16,567 bases of DNA from Firmicutes bacterium UBA6811 (GCA_002452295.1 DKEX01000136.1:349-16915), one strand, 5' to 3'; positions 1-7,518 are shown, counted from the stretch's first letter. Notes: generated by a model from the sequence alone, not told the origin. A program made the numbers and translations.

Positions 1-69
1 CCAGAGGATCTTGGCCCTGGGGTCGAGGGAGTGTACAGGGGTGTCCTTGCTCTCGTACTCGACTATCAT
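1..69 (-). CDS. ecfT: ECF transporter transmembrane subunit EcfT (N-terminus only, cut by window edge)
   Basis: Only the first 23 codons are inside the window. The ATG at 69 overlaps the stop of the upstream ATPase gene in an ATGA arrangement, and a GGGAGG Shine-Dalgarno sequence lies 6 bases upstream (76-81). The peptide begins MIVEYESKDTPVHSLDPR, and the H-x-LDPR-x-K stretch is the N-terminal motif typical of EcfT proteins. EcfT is the membrane scaffold that couples the ATPases to the substrate-binding S component. The overlap implies translational coupling with the fused ATPase gene, so the full energy-coupling module (S, A-A', T) is in one operon. The call rests on a short motif plus context; the body of the protein cannot be seen. 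Confidence 0.8.
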   Translation of the reverse strand, partial: MIVEYESKDTPVHSLDPRAKILW

Positions 70-1847
70 CGCAAGCCCTCCCTTGCGGCATTTGCGTGCA
101 CGAGAGCCTCCACTGCCTCCTCAGGCGTGAGGGCCACCCGGCCCCACAGCCTCACGGACAGCTCGGCAATGGCAGGCGGCTTCAGGTTCGCCATGGTCAT
201 AAGCTCCGGGTTCGAGAACACTTCCCTCGGCGACCCGTCACCGGCCACGCGGCCGCCCGCCATGACGACGACGCGTCTTGCGTAGAGGCTCACGATGTTC
301 ATGTCGTGCGTGATTATGAGCACCGTCTTGCCGTGATCATCGTGGAGACTCCTCAGGTAGTCCATGATTTGCAGCGACTCGAGCCAGTCGAGGCCGGTGG
401 TTGGCTCGTCCACGATGAGCACGGCAGGATCCATCGCCACTACGGAAGCCAGAGCCAGCCTTTGCCGCTCCCCCTTCGTCAGGTACTTCGGCCAGACCTC
501 GCGGTATCTCTCAAGCCCGATGTCCCGCAGGATCTCTTCGACTCTCTGGCTGAGCTTCTCACCGGCGATGCCGACGTTGCCGGGGCCGAACCTGAGCTCC
601 TCCTCGACGCTGTTGCAAAAGAGTTGCTCGTCAGGGTTCTGGAACACATAGCCGACCGTGCGCGAGAGCTGGGCCGCCGTCATGTCTCTGATCGACCTGC
701 CACCGACCCTGACGTCACCTGCCGTCGGCTTGAGCAGGCCGTTGAGGTGGCGAGTCAGCGTGGTCTTGCCCGCGCCGTTCTGCCCGACTATGGCGACGAA
801 CTCGCCTTCTCCCACGATCAGGTCTACGCCCCGGAGCGCAAGTGCGCCCTGCGGATACCTGTGCTCCAGCCCCTTCACCTCGATGATCACGTCACCTGGC
901 GCGGGCTCCCGAGGGGTGGCCCGGTTGACAGGGTTCCCCTCATGACCTGCAGCCTTGCTCTGCAGGCCATCGCTGCAGGCCCTGGTGGTCCTGCCGGTGC
1001 TGCCCGCTGTTCGCCAGGTGCCGCTCTCCACAAACTGAACAGCCTCGTCCAGCGTGAACGGAACCCTCTTTGCCCCTAGCAGGGTGCCGAACTCGACCAC
1101 GTGCGGAACGCGAACCCCGGCAGCCGCCACCTCAGCAACGCGCCCGAAGACCTCGCGGGGCGTCCCCTGCATGACGAACCTGCCCGCGTTCATGACGAAC
1201 ACCCTGTCTGCAAGCTGGAGAACGTCGTCGACCTCTTGCTCGACCAGGATCACAGTGGCCCCGAGATCCTCCTTGAGCCGCCTGACGATGGAGAAGACGC
1301 GGGCCTTGCCCTGCGGGTCGAGCATGGACGTGGGCTCATCAAGGACCATGACATCGGGCAGCATGGCATATACCCCGGCGATGGCCGTAGCCTGCTTCTC
1401 ACCGCCGGACAGCCTGTACGGGGCGCGCCTCTCGAAACCCGCGAGGCGCATATCGATCAGGCTCTTGCGGACGCGCTCCATAATCGTGGGGTAGTCCAGC
1501 CCGAGGTTGGCCGGCCCGAAAGCCACGTCTTCTTCCACCGTCATCCCGAAGAGCTGCATGTCCGGGTCGCCGAAAACAAGCCCCACATGGGCCGCCATTT
1601 TGGCAGTGCCCGTCCGCGCAGGCACCATCCCGTCTACGGTCACGTCGCCCTGGAGGTCGCCCTCGAGGAAGAGGGGCACCGTGCCGTTCATCACCCCGCA
1701 CAGGGTGCTCTTCCCCGAACCTGTGGGGCCCAGCACAGCCACGCACTCGCCCCTTGCGACGTCAAGCGACACGCCATCCAGCGCCCAGCGGCCCGATCCT
1801 TTGTGCCTGAATCTCACGTTTTTCAGGGATACAGCGTTGTCTGCCAA
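66..1847 (-). CDS. Fused double ATPase of an ECF-type transporter (EcfA-EcfA')
   Basis: This is a 593-residue protein with two ABC nucleotide-binding domains in one chain; it would power an ECF importer at the inner face of the membrane. Domain 1 (about 1-260) has Walker A GPTGSGKST (40-48), signature LSGGE (146-150) and Walker B VMVLDEPTS. Domain 2 (about 320-560) has Walker A GQNGAGKTT (355-363), signature LTKGE (456-460), Walker B VLIVDEPTTG and a switch His in ITHD (about 514). In domain 1 the Q-loop Gln is Gly (93) and the switch His is Gln (204), so one composite site looks degenerate. The TTG at 1847 is chosen because GAGGTG lies 6 bases upstream and domain 1 then starts in the usual way. 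A GTG at 1886 is possible but lacks a good SD. The open frame continues into the S-component gene, but that part is not protein-like. The linker 275-318 is low complexity. Confidence 0.9.
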   Translation of the reverse strand: MADNAVSLKNVRFRHKGSGRWALDGVSLDVARGECVAVLGPTGSGKSTLCGVMNGTVPLFLEGDLQGDVTVDGMVPARTGTAKMAAHVGLVFGDPDMQLFGMTVEEDVAFGPANLGLDYPTIMERVRKSLIDMRLAGFERRAPYRLSGGEKQATAIAGVYAMLPDVMVLDEPTSMLDPQGKARVFSIVRRLKEDLGATVILVEQEVDDVLQLADRVFVMNAGRFVMQGTPREVFGRVAEVAAAGVRVPHVVEFGTLLGAKRVPFTLDEAVQFVESGTWRTAGSTGRTTRACSDGLQSKAAGHEGNPVNRATPREPAPGDVIIEVKGLEHRYPQGALALRGVDLIVGEGEFVAIVGQNGAGKTTLTRHLNGLLKPTAGDVRVGGRSIRDMTAAQLSRTVGYVFQNPDEQLFCNSVEEELRFGPGNVGIAGEKLSQRVEEILRDIGLERYREVWPKYLTKGERQRLALASVVAMDPAVLIVDEPTTGLDWLESLQIMDYLRSLHDDHGKTVLIITHDMNIVSLYARRVVVMAGGRVAGDGSPREVFSNPELMTMANLKPPAIAELSVRLWGRVALTPEEAVEALVHANAAREGLR

Positions 1848-1897
1848 ATGGAACACCTCTTCGCCGGCTACGCTTGCCTGTGACACGGTGCGAGGCT

Positions 1898-2515
1898 CTA
1901 CGCCACCGACTCGGGCCGCTTCCGGTGCTGCGCCGTCCTCAGCACCCCAGCCACGGCAAGGCCGATCACGGCGTTCGCGGCCGATCCTATGACCTGGGAT
2001 GGAAGAATCGCGATCATGAGCGGCAGGCCGATCATGATCACCCAGGGTCCGAGGCAGGTTACTGTATTGGCGATCGTGCCAACGATCACGGCCGCCACAA
2101 CCCCCGCCCTTTTCGCCATGAATGCGGTGAGAGTCACAGTCAATGCCATCCCGGCCAGATACACCGGCACCATTGGTAGCCAGCTCGCAAACCCGCCGAG
2201 AGCATTGGCGATGAAACAGCCGATAGCCGCAACCGTCGCACCCACCTGCCACCCGAAGAACACGGCCGCGAAGTAGCCTGCCGCCGCGTCCAGGGCTATC
2301 GTGGTGGCCGGCCCGGGTACCTTTATCATCGCGCCTGCGCCGGATACTGCGGCGAGGATGGTCACCCTTGCGATGGTTCTCGTATCCCACCGGACCCTGT
2401 GTTCGTCAGGGTAGCGCGCTGAAAGATGCCGCCCAATGACCCACATGAGAACGAGATAGCCAACGGCGAGAAGGTAGGACACTCCAAGACCAAGGGCTCC
2501 CTGACCAAGTCCCAT
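1898..2515 (-). CDS. ECF transporter S component-like membrane protein, substrate unknown
   Basis: This is a 205-residue, strongly hydrophobic protein with about five to six predicted membrane segments separated by short loops, the size and shape of ECF S components that bind the substrate. It lies between a SorC regulator (54 bases upstream) and the fused ECF ATPase (about 50 bases downstream), followed by EcfT, and this context is the main reason for the call. The ATG at 2515 is preceded by GGAGGTG at a 6-base spacing, better than any upstream start; the frame is open to 2563, but those residues are probably not translated. Visible features are a Gly/Ala-rich segment (around GAMIKVPGPATT) and a basic C-terminal tail. 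I could not assign it to a vitamin-specific S family such as RibU, ThiT or BioY, so the substrate is open. A non-ECF membrane protein remains possible but unlikely. Confidence 0.75.
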   Translation of the reverse strand: MGLGQGALGLGVSYLLAVGYLVLMWVIGRHLSARYPDEHRVRWDTRTIARVTILAAVSGAGAMIKVPGPATTIALDAAAGYFAAVFFGWQVGATVAAIGCFIANALGGFASWLPMVPVYLAGMALTVTLTAFMAKRAGVVAAVIVGTIANTVTCLGPWVIMIGLPLMIAILPSQVIGSAANAVIGLAVAGVLRTAQHRKRPESVA

Positions 2516-2569
2516 GATAGACACCTCCGGCAGAATCCAGATATGGAGCGCGTAGCCCGCCACGCTTCG

Positions 2570-3514
2570 TTAGGCGAGCGACATCACTCCCCTCGCCGCT
2601 GCGTCGTCGGTGATCATGACATCTACCGCCTTGCTTCGGAGCGCCCCGAGGATCGCCTCCGTCTTGTTCGCCCCGCCGGCAACGGCCATGACCCGCTTCA
2701 TGCGGCCAAGCTCGTCCAGGGTCACCCCGACGATCCTGTCATTGAGCGCCGTCTCCACTGTGGCCCCGTTGATGTTGAAGAACCGCATGCACATGTCGCC
2801 TACGGCACCGATCCGCCGCAATTCAGCAAGCTCAGAGTCGGGGAAGCCACCCCTCTCGAGAAGGGTCGAAGGCGGCCTGAAAGTCCCAACTCCGACCAGC
2901 GCTACATCCACCTGTTGCCACAACTCCACGACCTTCTTTATATTGCTATCAGCCATGATGGCCGCCTTCGCCTCGGGCGTGTCAACAAACGATGGGGCGT
3001 GCAGGTAGAGGTTGCTCCCTCCGAGCGCCCTCGCGACCCGGATGGCAAGCTCGTTGATCTGAAGGTCAGCCGCGACCTGGCCGAGCCCACCCAGTAGCGG
3101 CACAACCGTCACGTTGAGGGATGAGGGTTTCATAGCGCCGAGTGCCGCTGCGACCTCGCGGAGGGTAGCCCCCCACGACACACCCACCACCGACTGCTCC
3201 CTCACGCAGCTGGCCAGGTACCTGGCTGCGGCGCACCCGAGGCTCTGCGCGAGCAAGCGCGGGGAGTCGATTCCCGCTATCACCACGGTGTCCTCGAGGC
3301 CGAACCTTTCCTTTAGCGCTCGCGCAAGGTCGCTGCAGTCGAGATCCGGGTCTATGACCTTCAGAAGCACGATTCCCGCCTCGCGTGCCTGTCTTAGCGC
3401 GCGCGACACCTGGCTCCTGGATATGCCCAGACTCTTCGCGATCTCCTGCTGTGTGTGTTCGAGTTCATAGTACTGGTAAGCGATCTCATAGAGAGCCTTC
3501 CTATCGAACGACAC
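2570..3514 (-). CDS. SorC/DeoR-type transcriptional regulator with sugar-binding domain
   Basis: This is a 314-residue DNA-binding regulator of the SorC family, which usually senses phosphorylated sugars. Residues about 20-45 form the helix-turn-helix (TQQEIAKSLGISRSQVSRAL). The rest matches the SorC effector domain: VGVSWGATL, a GGLG turn, a GDMCMRFFNINGA stretch, and a C-terminal VAGGANKTEAILGAL...VMITDDAAA motif. The length is typical of the family. The GTG at 3514 is preferred because GGAGG lies upstream at normal spacing; an ATG two codons earlier (3520) abuts the SD. It is the first gene of the unit with the ECF genes, and GCACA/TGTGC palindromes lie directly upstream, so it probably represses or activates itself and the transporter. 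The effector is not known. Confidence 0.92.
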   Translation of the reverse strand: MSFDRKALYEIAYQYYELEHTQQEIAKSLGISRSQVSRALRQAREAGIVLLKVIDPDLDCSDLARALKERFGLEDTVVIAGIDSPRLLAQSLGCAAARYLASCVREQSVVGVSWGATLREVAAALGAMKPSSLNVTVVPLLGGLGQVAADLQINELAIRVARALGGSNLYLHAPSFVDTPEAKAAIMADSNIKKVVELWQQVDVALVGVGTFRPPSTLLERGGFPDSELAELRRIGAVGDMCMRFFNINGATVETALNDRIVGVTLDELGRMKRVMAVAGGANKTEAILGALRSKAVDVMITDDAAARGVMSLA

Positions 3515-3530
3515 CTGCATCCCTCCGTTT

Positions 3531-3555
3531 GCACATATGTGCAGCACATCTGTGC
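3531..3555. promoter_or_regulatory. Tandem palindromic operator candidate of the SorC regulator
   Basis: Two similar palindromes lie head to tail just upstream of the SorC gene's SD: GCACATATGTGC (3531-3542, perfect) and GCACATCTGTGC (3544-3555, one central mismatched pair), spaced 13 bp apart. A third, weaker relative, GCACACAGGTGTGC (3703-3716), lies beyond the lysS terminator. Repeated palindromes in front of a regulator's own gene are typical of autoregulation. No convincing -35/-10 pair could be placed between 3543 and 3612. The operator role is inference. Confidence 0.55.
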
Positions 3556-3611
3556 ATCCTGACGAGGTAATTCGCCGTTCATTCCCAAAATCCTTCTCTG
3601 CTGTCATCGAG

Positions 3612-3658
3612 CGAGAAAAAAAGAAACAGGGCCTGCGCGACCACGCGTCGCGCGCCCT
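3612..3658 (-). terminator. Rho-independent terminator after lysS
   Basis: On the minus strand an AGGGC-GCGCGAC arm pairs with GTCGCGC-(AG)-GCCCT around a GCGTG loop (3628-3658). It is followed by a T-rich tract (3612-3627, nearly all T). It separates greA-lysS from the SorC-ECF unit. The stem-loop and the T-run are read directly from the sequence. Confidence 0.9.
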
Positions 3659-3754
3659 GGTTCGTTCACATCAGAAGTGCCGGTGCTTTGCATATTGCGC
3701 AGGCACACAGGTGTGCGGGTATTCGGGTAAAGTAGTATTGAGTTGCGGGCGTTG

Positions 3755-5341
3755 TTACTTCCGCGGCCGCATCGTCGGGAACAGGATCACGTCGCGGAGG
3801 GAGTTCTGGTTAGTGAGGAGCATCACCAGCCTGTCGATGCCGATCCCCATGCCCCCGGTAGGCGGCATGCCGTGCTCCAGCGCCCGAAGGAAGTCCTCGT
3901 CCATCCTGTGGGCCTCCTCGTCGCCTTGGTCGCGGAGGGCCACCTGGGCCTCGAACCGCTCCCGCTGGTCGATGGGGTCGTTGAGCTCGCTGAACGCGTT
4001 CGCCATCTCGCGGCCGCCCATGATTAGTTCGAACCTGTACGTGTAACGCGGGTCCTCCGCCTTCTTCTTGGCCAGCGGCGAGATCTCTATCGGATGGTCG
4101 ATCACGAACACGGGCGAGACGAGCGTTGACTCCACCAGCTCCTCGTAGATCTCGGAGAGCGCCTTGCCCCGCGAGGCCGCCGGGTCGATCTCGAGGCCCA
4201 GGCGCCGCGCGGCAGCCCGCGCGTCCTCGTCGGACTCTATGGCGTCGAAGTCCACCCCGGTGCGCTCCCGCACGGCCTCCACCATGGTCTTCCTCGGCCA
4301 CGGGGGCGTCAGGTCTATCACGGCCCCCTGGTACTCCACCTTCGCCTGCCCCAGCACCTGGACGGCCACGTAATGGATGAGATCCTCGGCAAGGTTCATC
4401 ATGTCGGTGTAGTCAGCGTAGGCCTCGTAAAGCTCGAGCATGGTGAACTCGGGGTTGTGCTTCGTCGAGATGCCCTCGTTCCTGAAGACGCGCCCGATCT
4501 CGTACACCTTCTCCAGGCCGCCCACGATGAGGCGTTTGAGGTGCAACTCGAGGGCTATGCGCAGGTACAGGTCGATGTCGAGGGCGTTGTGGTGCGTGAT
4601 GAACGGGCGCGCCGTGGCGCCTCCCGGGATGGCGTGCATCGCGGAGGTCTCTACCTCGACGTAGCCTCGCGAGTCGAGAAAGGCCCTCACCGCGCGCACG
4701 ATGGCCGTTCGCTTCAGGAACACCTCGCGCACCTGGGGGTTGACGATGAGGTCCAGGTACCTCTGCCTGTAGCGGAGGTCCACGTCCGCGAGGCCATGCC
4801 ACTTGTCGGGCAGGGGCCGCAGCGCCTTCGAAAGCAGCGCAAACTTGCTGATCTCCACGGTGACCTCGCCCCGGCGGGTGCGGAACACCTTGCCCTCGAC
4901 GCCGACGATGTCGCCGATGTCGAGCGAGGTGAAGAGCTCGTAGTCGTCCTGGCCGAGCTCGTCCATTTTCGCGTAAACCTGAATCCGCCCCGTAAGGTCG
5001 AGGAGGTCGGCGAAGGTGGCCTTCCCGTGGCTCCTTATGGCCATGAGGCGGCCGGCTATCCTGACGGTGCCGCCATCGAGCCGCTCGAAGCCTTCCACGA
5101 TGTCGCGGGCATGATGGGTGCGACAGAACCTGCGCCCGAACGGGTCGATGGCCCTCGCCCGGAGCGCCTCCAGCTTCTGCCTGCGAACGCGCACGTGCTC
5201 GCTGTCGGGGTCCGCGTCCTCGGCGGACGAGGCCTCCTGCGCCGTCTGGGTGGCCGGTGGAATGGCGTCAGGATCTGCACAATCAGACTTGATGTCAGCA
5301 GCGACTTTCGCGTGGCCGCCCGCGCATCTTTCCTGGCTCAT
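3755..5341 (-). CDS. lysS: Lysyl-tRNA synthetase, class II
   Basis: This cytoplasmic enzyme charges tRNA-Lys with lysine using ATP. It is 528 residues. After an acidic, low-complexity N-terminal extension (about 1-45) come the OB-fold anticodon-binding domain (about 70-175) and the class II core. Motif 2 is seen in FRNEGISTKHNPEFTMLE (286-303) and motif 3 in GGMGIGIDRLVM (496-507); the IPGGATARPF element (238-247) and RFELIMGGREMANAFSE (436-452) are also typical. The ATG at 5341 has GAGGTG 5 bases upstream, within the end of greA, whose stop lies 4 bases before. The two genes are thus coupled. The extension makes it slightly longer than usual bacterial LysRS (about 490-500); its function is unknown. 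A strong terminator follows. Confidence 0.98.
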   Translation of the reverse strand: MSQERCAGGHAKVAADIKSDCADPDAIPPATQTAQEASSAEDADPDSEHVRVRRQKLEALRARAIDPFGRRFCRTHHARDIVEGFERLDGGTVRIAGRLMAIRSHGKATFADLLDLTGRIQVYAKMDELGQDDYELFTSLDIGDIVGVEGKVFRTRRGEVTVEISKFALLSKALRPLPDKWHGLADVDLRYRQRYLDLIVNPQVREVFLKRTAIVRAVRAFLDSRGYVEVETSAMHAIPGGATARPFITHHNALDIDLYLRIALELHLKRLIVGGLEKVYEIGRVFRNEGISTKHNPEFTMLELYEAYADYTDMMNLAEDLIHYVAVQVLGQAKVEYQGAVIDLTPPWPRKTMVEAVRERTGVDFDAIESDEDARAAARRLGLEIDPAASRGKALSEIYEELVESTLVSPVFVIDHPIEISPLAKKKAEDPRYTYRFELIMGGREMANAFSELNDPIDQRERFEAQVALRDQGDEEAHRMDEDFLRALEHGMPPTGGMGIGIDRLVMLLTNQNSLRDVILFPTMRPRK

Positions 5342-5345
5342 CTCA

Positions 5346-5819
5346 TCACCTCGAGATGCCGAGAATCTGGAACCTGATGGGCCCGGCGGGCGCAAGAGCC
5401 TCCACAACGCTCCCGACCTTCTTCCCCAGGACGGCCTTGCCCACGGGGGACTCGTTGGATATGCGGCTGTTCCCGGGGTCGGCCTCGGCCGAGCCAACGA
5501 TGATGTACTCGAAGACTTCGTTATCGGTGAGATCTCTCAGCTTCACCTTGCACCCGAGGTGGACGGCGTCGGTGTCGAGTTCGTCCTCGTCGATGACCTC
5601 GGCGTTGCGGAGCATGGCCTCGAGCTGGGCGATGCGCCCCTCCATGAACGCCTGCTCGTTCTTGGCGTCCTCGTACTCGGCGTTGTCAGTGATGTCGCCG
5701 AAAGCCTTGGCCTCCTTTATTCTCGCAGCAACTTCGCGCCGCCTGGTAGTCTTGAGGTACTCAAGTTCCTTCTCGAGTTTCCTGAGCCCTTCGAGGGTGA
5801 GAACTACCTTCTGCGCCAT
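5346..5819 (-). CDS. greA: Transcription elongation factor GreA
   Basis: GreA rescues backtracked RNA polymerase by promoting cleavage of the 3' end of the transcript within the secondary channel. The 157-residue protein has the expected N-terminal coiled coil (about 1-75) with the acidic tip GDITDNAEYEDAKNEQ (41-56, Asp42 and Asp45 at the catalytic loop) and a C-terminal FKBP-like domain with ISNESPVGKAVLGKKVG. Length matches the family. The start is the ATG at 5819; a TTG at 5822 is also possible, as GGGAGG (5830-5835) sits 7 bases before it and 10 before the ATG. It is the first gene of a coupled unit with lysS, driven by a near-consensus promoter about 110 bases upstream. Confidence 0.97.
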   Translation of the reverse strand: MAQKVVLTLEGLRKLEKELEYLKTTRRREVAARIKEAKAFGDITDNAEYEDAKNEQAFMEGRIAQLEAMLRNAEVIDEDELDTDAVHLGCKVKLRDLTDNEVFEYIIVGSAEADPGNSRISNESPVGKAVLGKKVGSVVEALAPAGPIRFQILGISR

Positions 5820-5856
5820 CAAGCTGGTTCCTCCCTTTGCTGACCCATGTACATCC

Positions 5857-5913
5857 GGGCATCGCGCAACAGGCCCTTGCCTCGCGGCCGTGCAAGCCCA
5901 CTACGCGATGCCC
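5857..5913 (-). other. Hairpin in the greA 5' leader
   Basis: A perfect 10-bp inverted repeat, GGGCATCGCG (5857-5866) and CGCGATGCCC (5904-5913), encloses a 37-base loop. The loop itself can pair further (GGCTTGC with GCAAGGGCC on the minus strand). It lies between the greA promoter and its SD and would form early in the transcript. No T-run follows, so it is not a standard terminator. A regulatory role is inference. Confidence 0.55.
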
Positions 5914-5929
5914 CTTTTCGCATGCCATT

Positions 5930-5958
5930 ATTATGTCGTGTGACCCTGACGTTGTCAA
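5930..5958 (-). promoter_or_regulatory. Sigma-A type promoter of greA-lysS
   Basis: On the minus strand TTGACA (5953-5958) and CATAAT (5930-5935) are separated by exactly 17 bases. This matches the housekeeping consensus at all six -35 positions and five of six -10 positions. Transcription would start near 5923, giving a leader of about 100 bases before greA. Confidence 0.85.
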
Positions 5959-6036
5959 GCCTTGGTTTTCGCTTCTTCGGCTCTATTTGGCCTCTTCGGT
6001 TGCGTCAGATCAGATTTCCTCATGTCCTCACTTCGG

Positions 6037-6939
6037 TCAGTTCAGCGTCTGGACGCTCGGCTTCATCTCGAGCCGGTTGAGAATGTCCAGGTAGTCCGAT
6101 GGCGTGAAGTTCTCGGGCCGCCGCCCGGTCAGGGCCACGAACAGGGCGTCCATCACGTTGGTGGCGAACGAGCGCCCCTCGATCTCAGGGGTCGAGGCCA
6201 CCAGCGTCTTTACGCCCCGCTTTCTGAACGCCTCGACGTCGTCCTTCGTGACGGTGTTCGTTATGATGACCTTCCCAGTAAGGTCGAGAGGCATGTGCTT
6301 CTTGATGAAGTGGCAGTCTCCTCCGATGATGTCAGCCCAGGCATACGCCTTGCCATATTTCGGTACCACCTGCTCCTGGCTCTTGCCAGTAGGATAGAGC
6401 ATGCTGATAGGAAGAAGGCGTATCACGGGCATCAGGATGGTAACCAGCGTCTGGAAGGTCGAGAACGACCTCAGGAAAATGGGGACCCCCAGACCGAAGG
6501 CAAGGTCACCATACATCATGTCGCATCCCGACTCGAGAAGCGCCGTCGCCATCCCGAACCTGTCAAGCGCGCACACGATGAGGGCGTTTCTCCCGGCAAG
6601 GGGCAGCTTCAGCTCATCACGAATATACTCGACGGCCCTGCGTTCGATTACCCCTTTGAGCATGCTCCCGTCTGCGATGGGAGTCTTCTGGGCCGCCCGG
6701 GCTATTGGGACGGCGTCGCGCAACATATACCGCTTTTTGCCCATATAGAACCAGACATCGGTGCCGCCCATGCCGAAGGCGTCCACCTTGCCGTCGAGGC
6801 TCCGGATGATGTCGATGGCCTTGCCAATGTCCCCGTTGGTTCCCCGCCTCTCGAGGAGTATCTCCTCTCCGAGCAGCGTGACGGTGGCCTTGTGGTCCCG
6901 CTTTGATGAGCCCAGGCTTACGCTGACAACGTGCTTCAC
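6037..6939 (-). CDS. Conserved protein of uncertain function (quinate 5-dehydrogenase-like label)
   Basis: This is a 300-residue soluble protein. From memory, close relatives in Bacillota are labelled quinate 5-dehydrogenase, but I see no clear GxGxxG dinucleotide motif, so the activity should not be taken as shown. Noticeable features are the N-terminal VVSVSLGSSKRDHKATV stretch, a DAFGMGGTDVW segment (about 54-64), a region LIVCALDRFGMATALLESG (about 119-137), and a VIITNTVTKDDVEAFRKRG segment near residue 225 that could be a Rossmann-like half. The GTG at 6939 is the start, with a G-rich SD (GGGCGGG) 5 bases upstream. It lies 42 bases after the helix-turn-helix gene, so the two are probably co-transcribed and may act in the same process. 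No terminator was found after it; the greA promoter lies in the following gap. Confidence 0.7.
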   Translation of the reverse strand: MKHVVSVSLGSSKRDHKATVTLLGEEILLERRGTNGDIGKAIDIIRSLDGKVDAFGMGGTDVWFYMGKKRYMLRDAVPIARAAQKTPIADGSMLKGVIERRAVEYIRDELKLPLAGRNALIVCALDRFGMATALLESGCDMMYGDLAFGLGVPIFLRSFSTFQTLVTILMPVIRLLPISMLYPTGKSQEQVVPKYGKAYAWADIIGGDCHFIKKHMPLDLTGKVIITNTVTKDDVEAFRKRGVKTLVASTPEIEGRSFATNVMDALFVALTGRRPENFTPSDYLDILNRLEMKPSVQTLN

Positions 6940-6981
6940 AAAAACCCGCCCCCCAATTCCCTGGCTATCCTGCCCAGCCGG

Positions 6982-7518
6982 TCAGGCTGTGGTTATGCTG
7001 CGAAAGATCATACGGATAGACTCCGGGTCCACGAATCTGTCGCCCTTGATGGGTGACGTGCCCACCTCGACGCCCACCACCCGGTTCCCGAGGATGGACT
7101 CCACGAGACCAACGCGCATGTCTGACCCTATGAAGATCACCGCGTCGTACGTCTTCAACTTCGTGATTATCGCCATGATCTCGTTGAAGACCTCCTGAGC
7201 CGACTTCTCCCGCAGGTATGCCCATCTTTCCTGGTCGTTCAGCAGGAACACGAAATCGACGCCTTCCTCCTCCGCCACCTTCCGGAGATCTTCCTTGTTC
7301 CCGACGGGAAAGCCCACCAGGGCGATTCGCGCGCCCTTGCGCACCTCGCCAAGGCTCTCGAGGCGCGAAACGAAGGCCCTGTCGATGCCCACCTGATCGG
7401 CGGCCTCCTGCTGCGAAAGCCCCTTCGCCCGGAGGTCGAGGATCTTGTCAACCGCCTTGTACACCCGGGACCTGTCTACCAGCTTGTCGCCGATGCGAAT
7501 GAAGTCCAGCCCGCCCAC
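6982..7518 (-). CDS. Helix-turn-helix protein, putative transcriptional regulator
   Basis: This protein of about 175-178 residues has an N-terminal helix-turn-helix (LSQQEAADQVGIDRAFVSRL, about residues 31-50) followed by a domain of about 115 residues starting RIALVGFPVGNKEDL. The C-terminal half has alternating beta-alpha character (DAVIFIGSDMRVGLVES) that could bind a ligand, but I do not recognise the family. The start is uncertain. The GTG at 7518 sits inside the SD-like GGAGGTG, while the CTG at 7509 lies 6 bases after it, the spacing used by several neighbouring genes. The frame is open further upstream to 7671, but that part is translated from degenerate 8-bp repeats and is probably leader. 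It is the first gene of a unit with the 300-residue protein, and likely controls that unit. Confidence 0.75.
   Translation of the reverse strand: MGGLDFIRIGDKLVDRSRVYKAVDKILDLRAKGLSQQEAADQVGIDRAFVSRLESLGEVRKGARIALVGFPVGNKEDLRKVAEEEGVDFVFLLNDQERWAYLREKSAQEVFNEIMAIITKLKTYDAVIFIGSDMRVGLVESILGNRVVGVEVGTSPIKGDRFVDPESIRMIFRSITTA

Noticed and set aside
96..1079. Long plus-strand open frame opposite the ECF ATPase
   Set aside because: It is the antisense of conserved ABC domains. Its translation has no domain-like pattern, and GC-rich codons leave long open frames on the other strand.
1848..2390. Upstream extension of the ATPase frame
   Set aside because: It overlaps the S-component gene, its translation is Arg/Gly-rich and unlike a protein family, and a good SD supports the start at 1847.
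4373..5377. Plus-strand open frame opposite lysS
   Set aside because: lysS is certain from its class II motifs, and the opposite frame shows only the His/Val-rich pattern expected from reversed codons.
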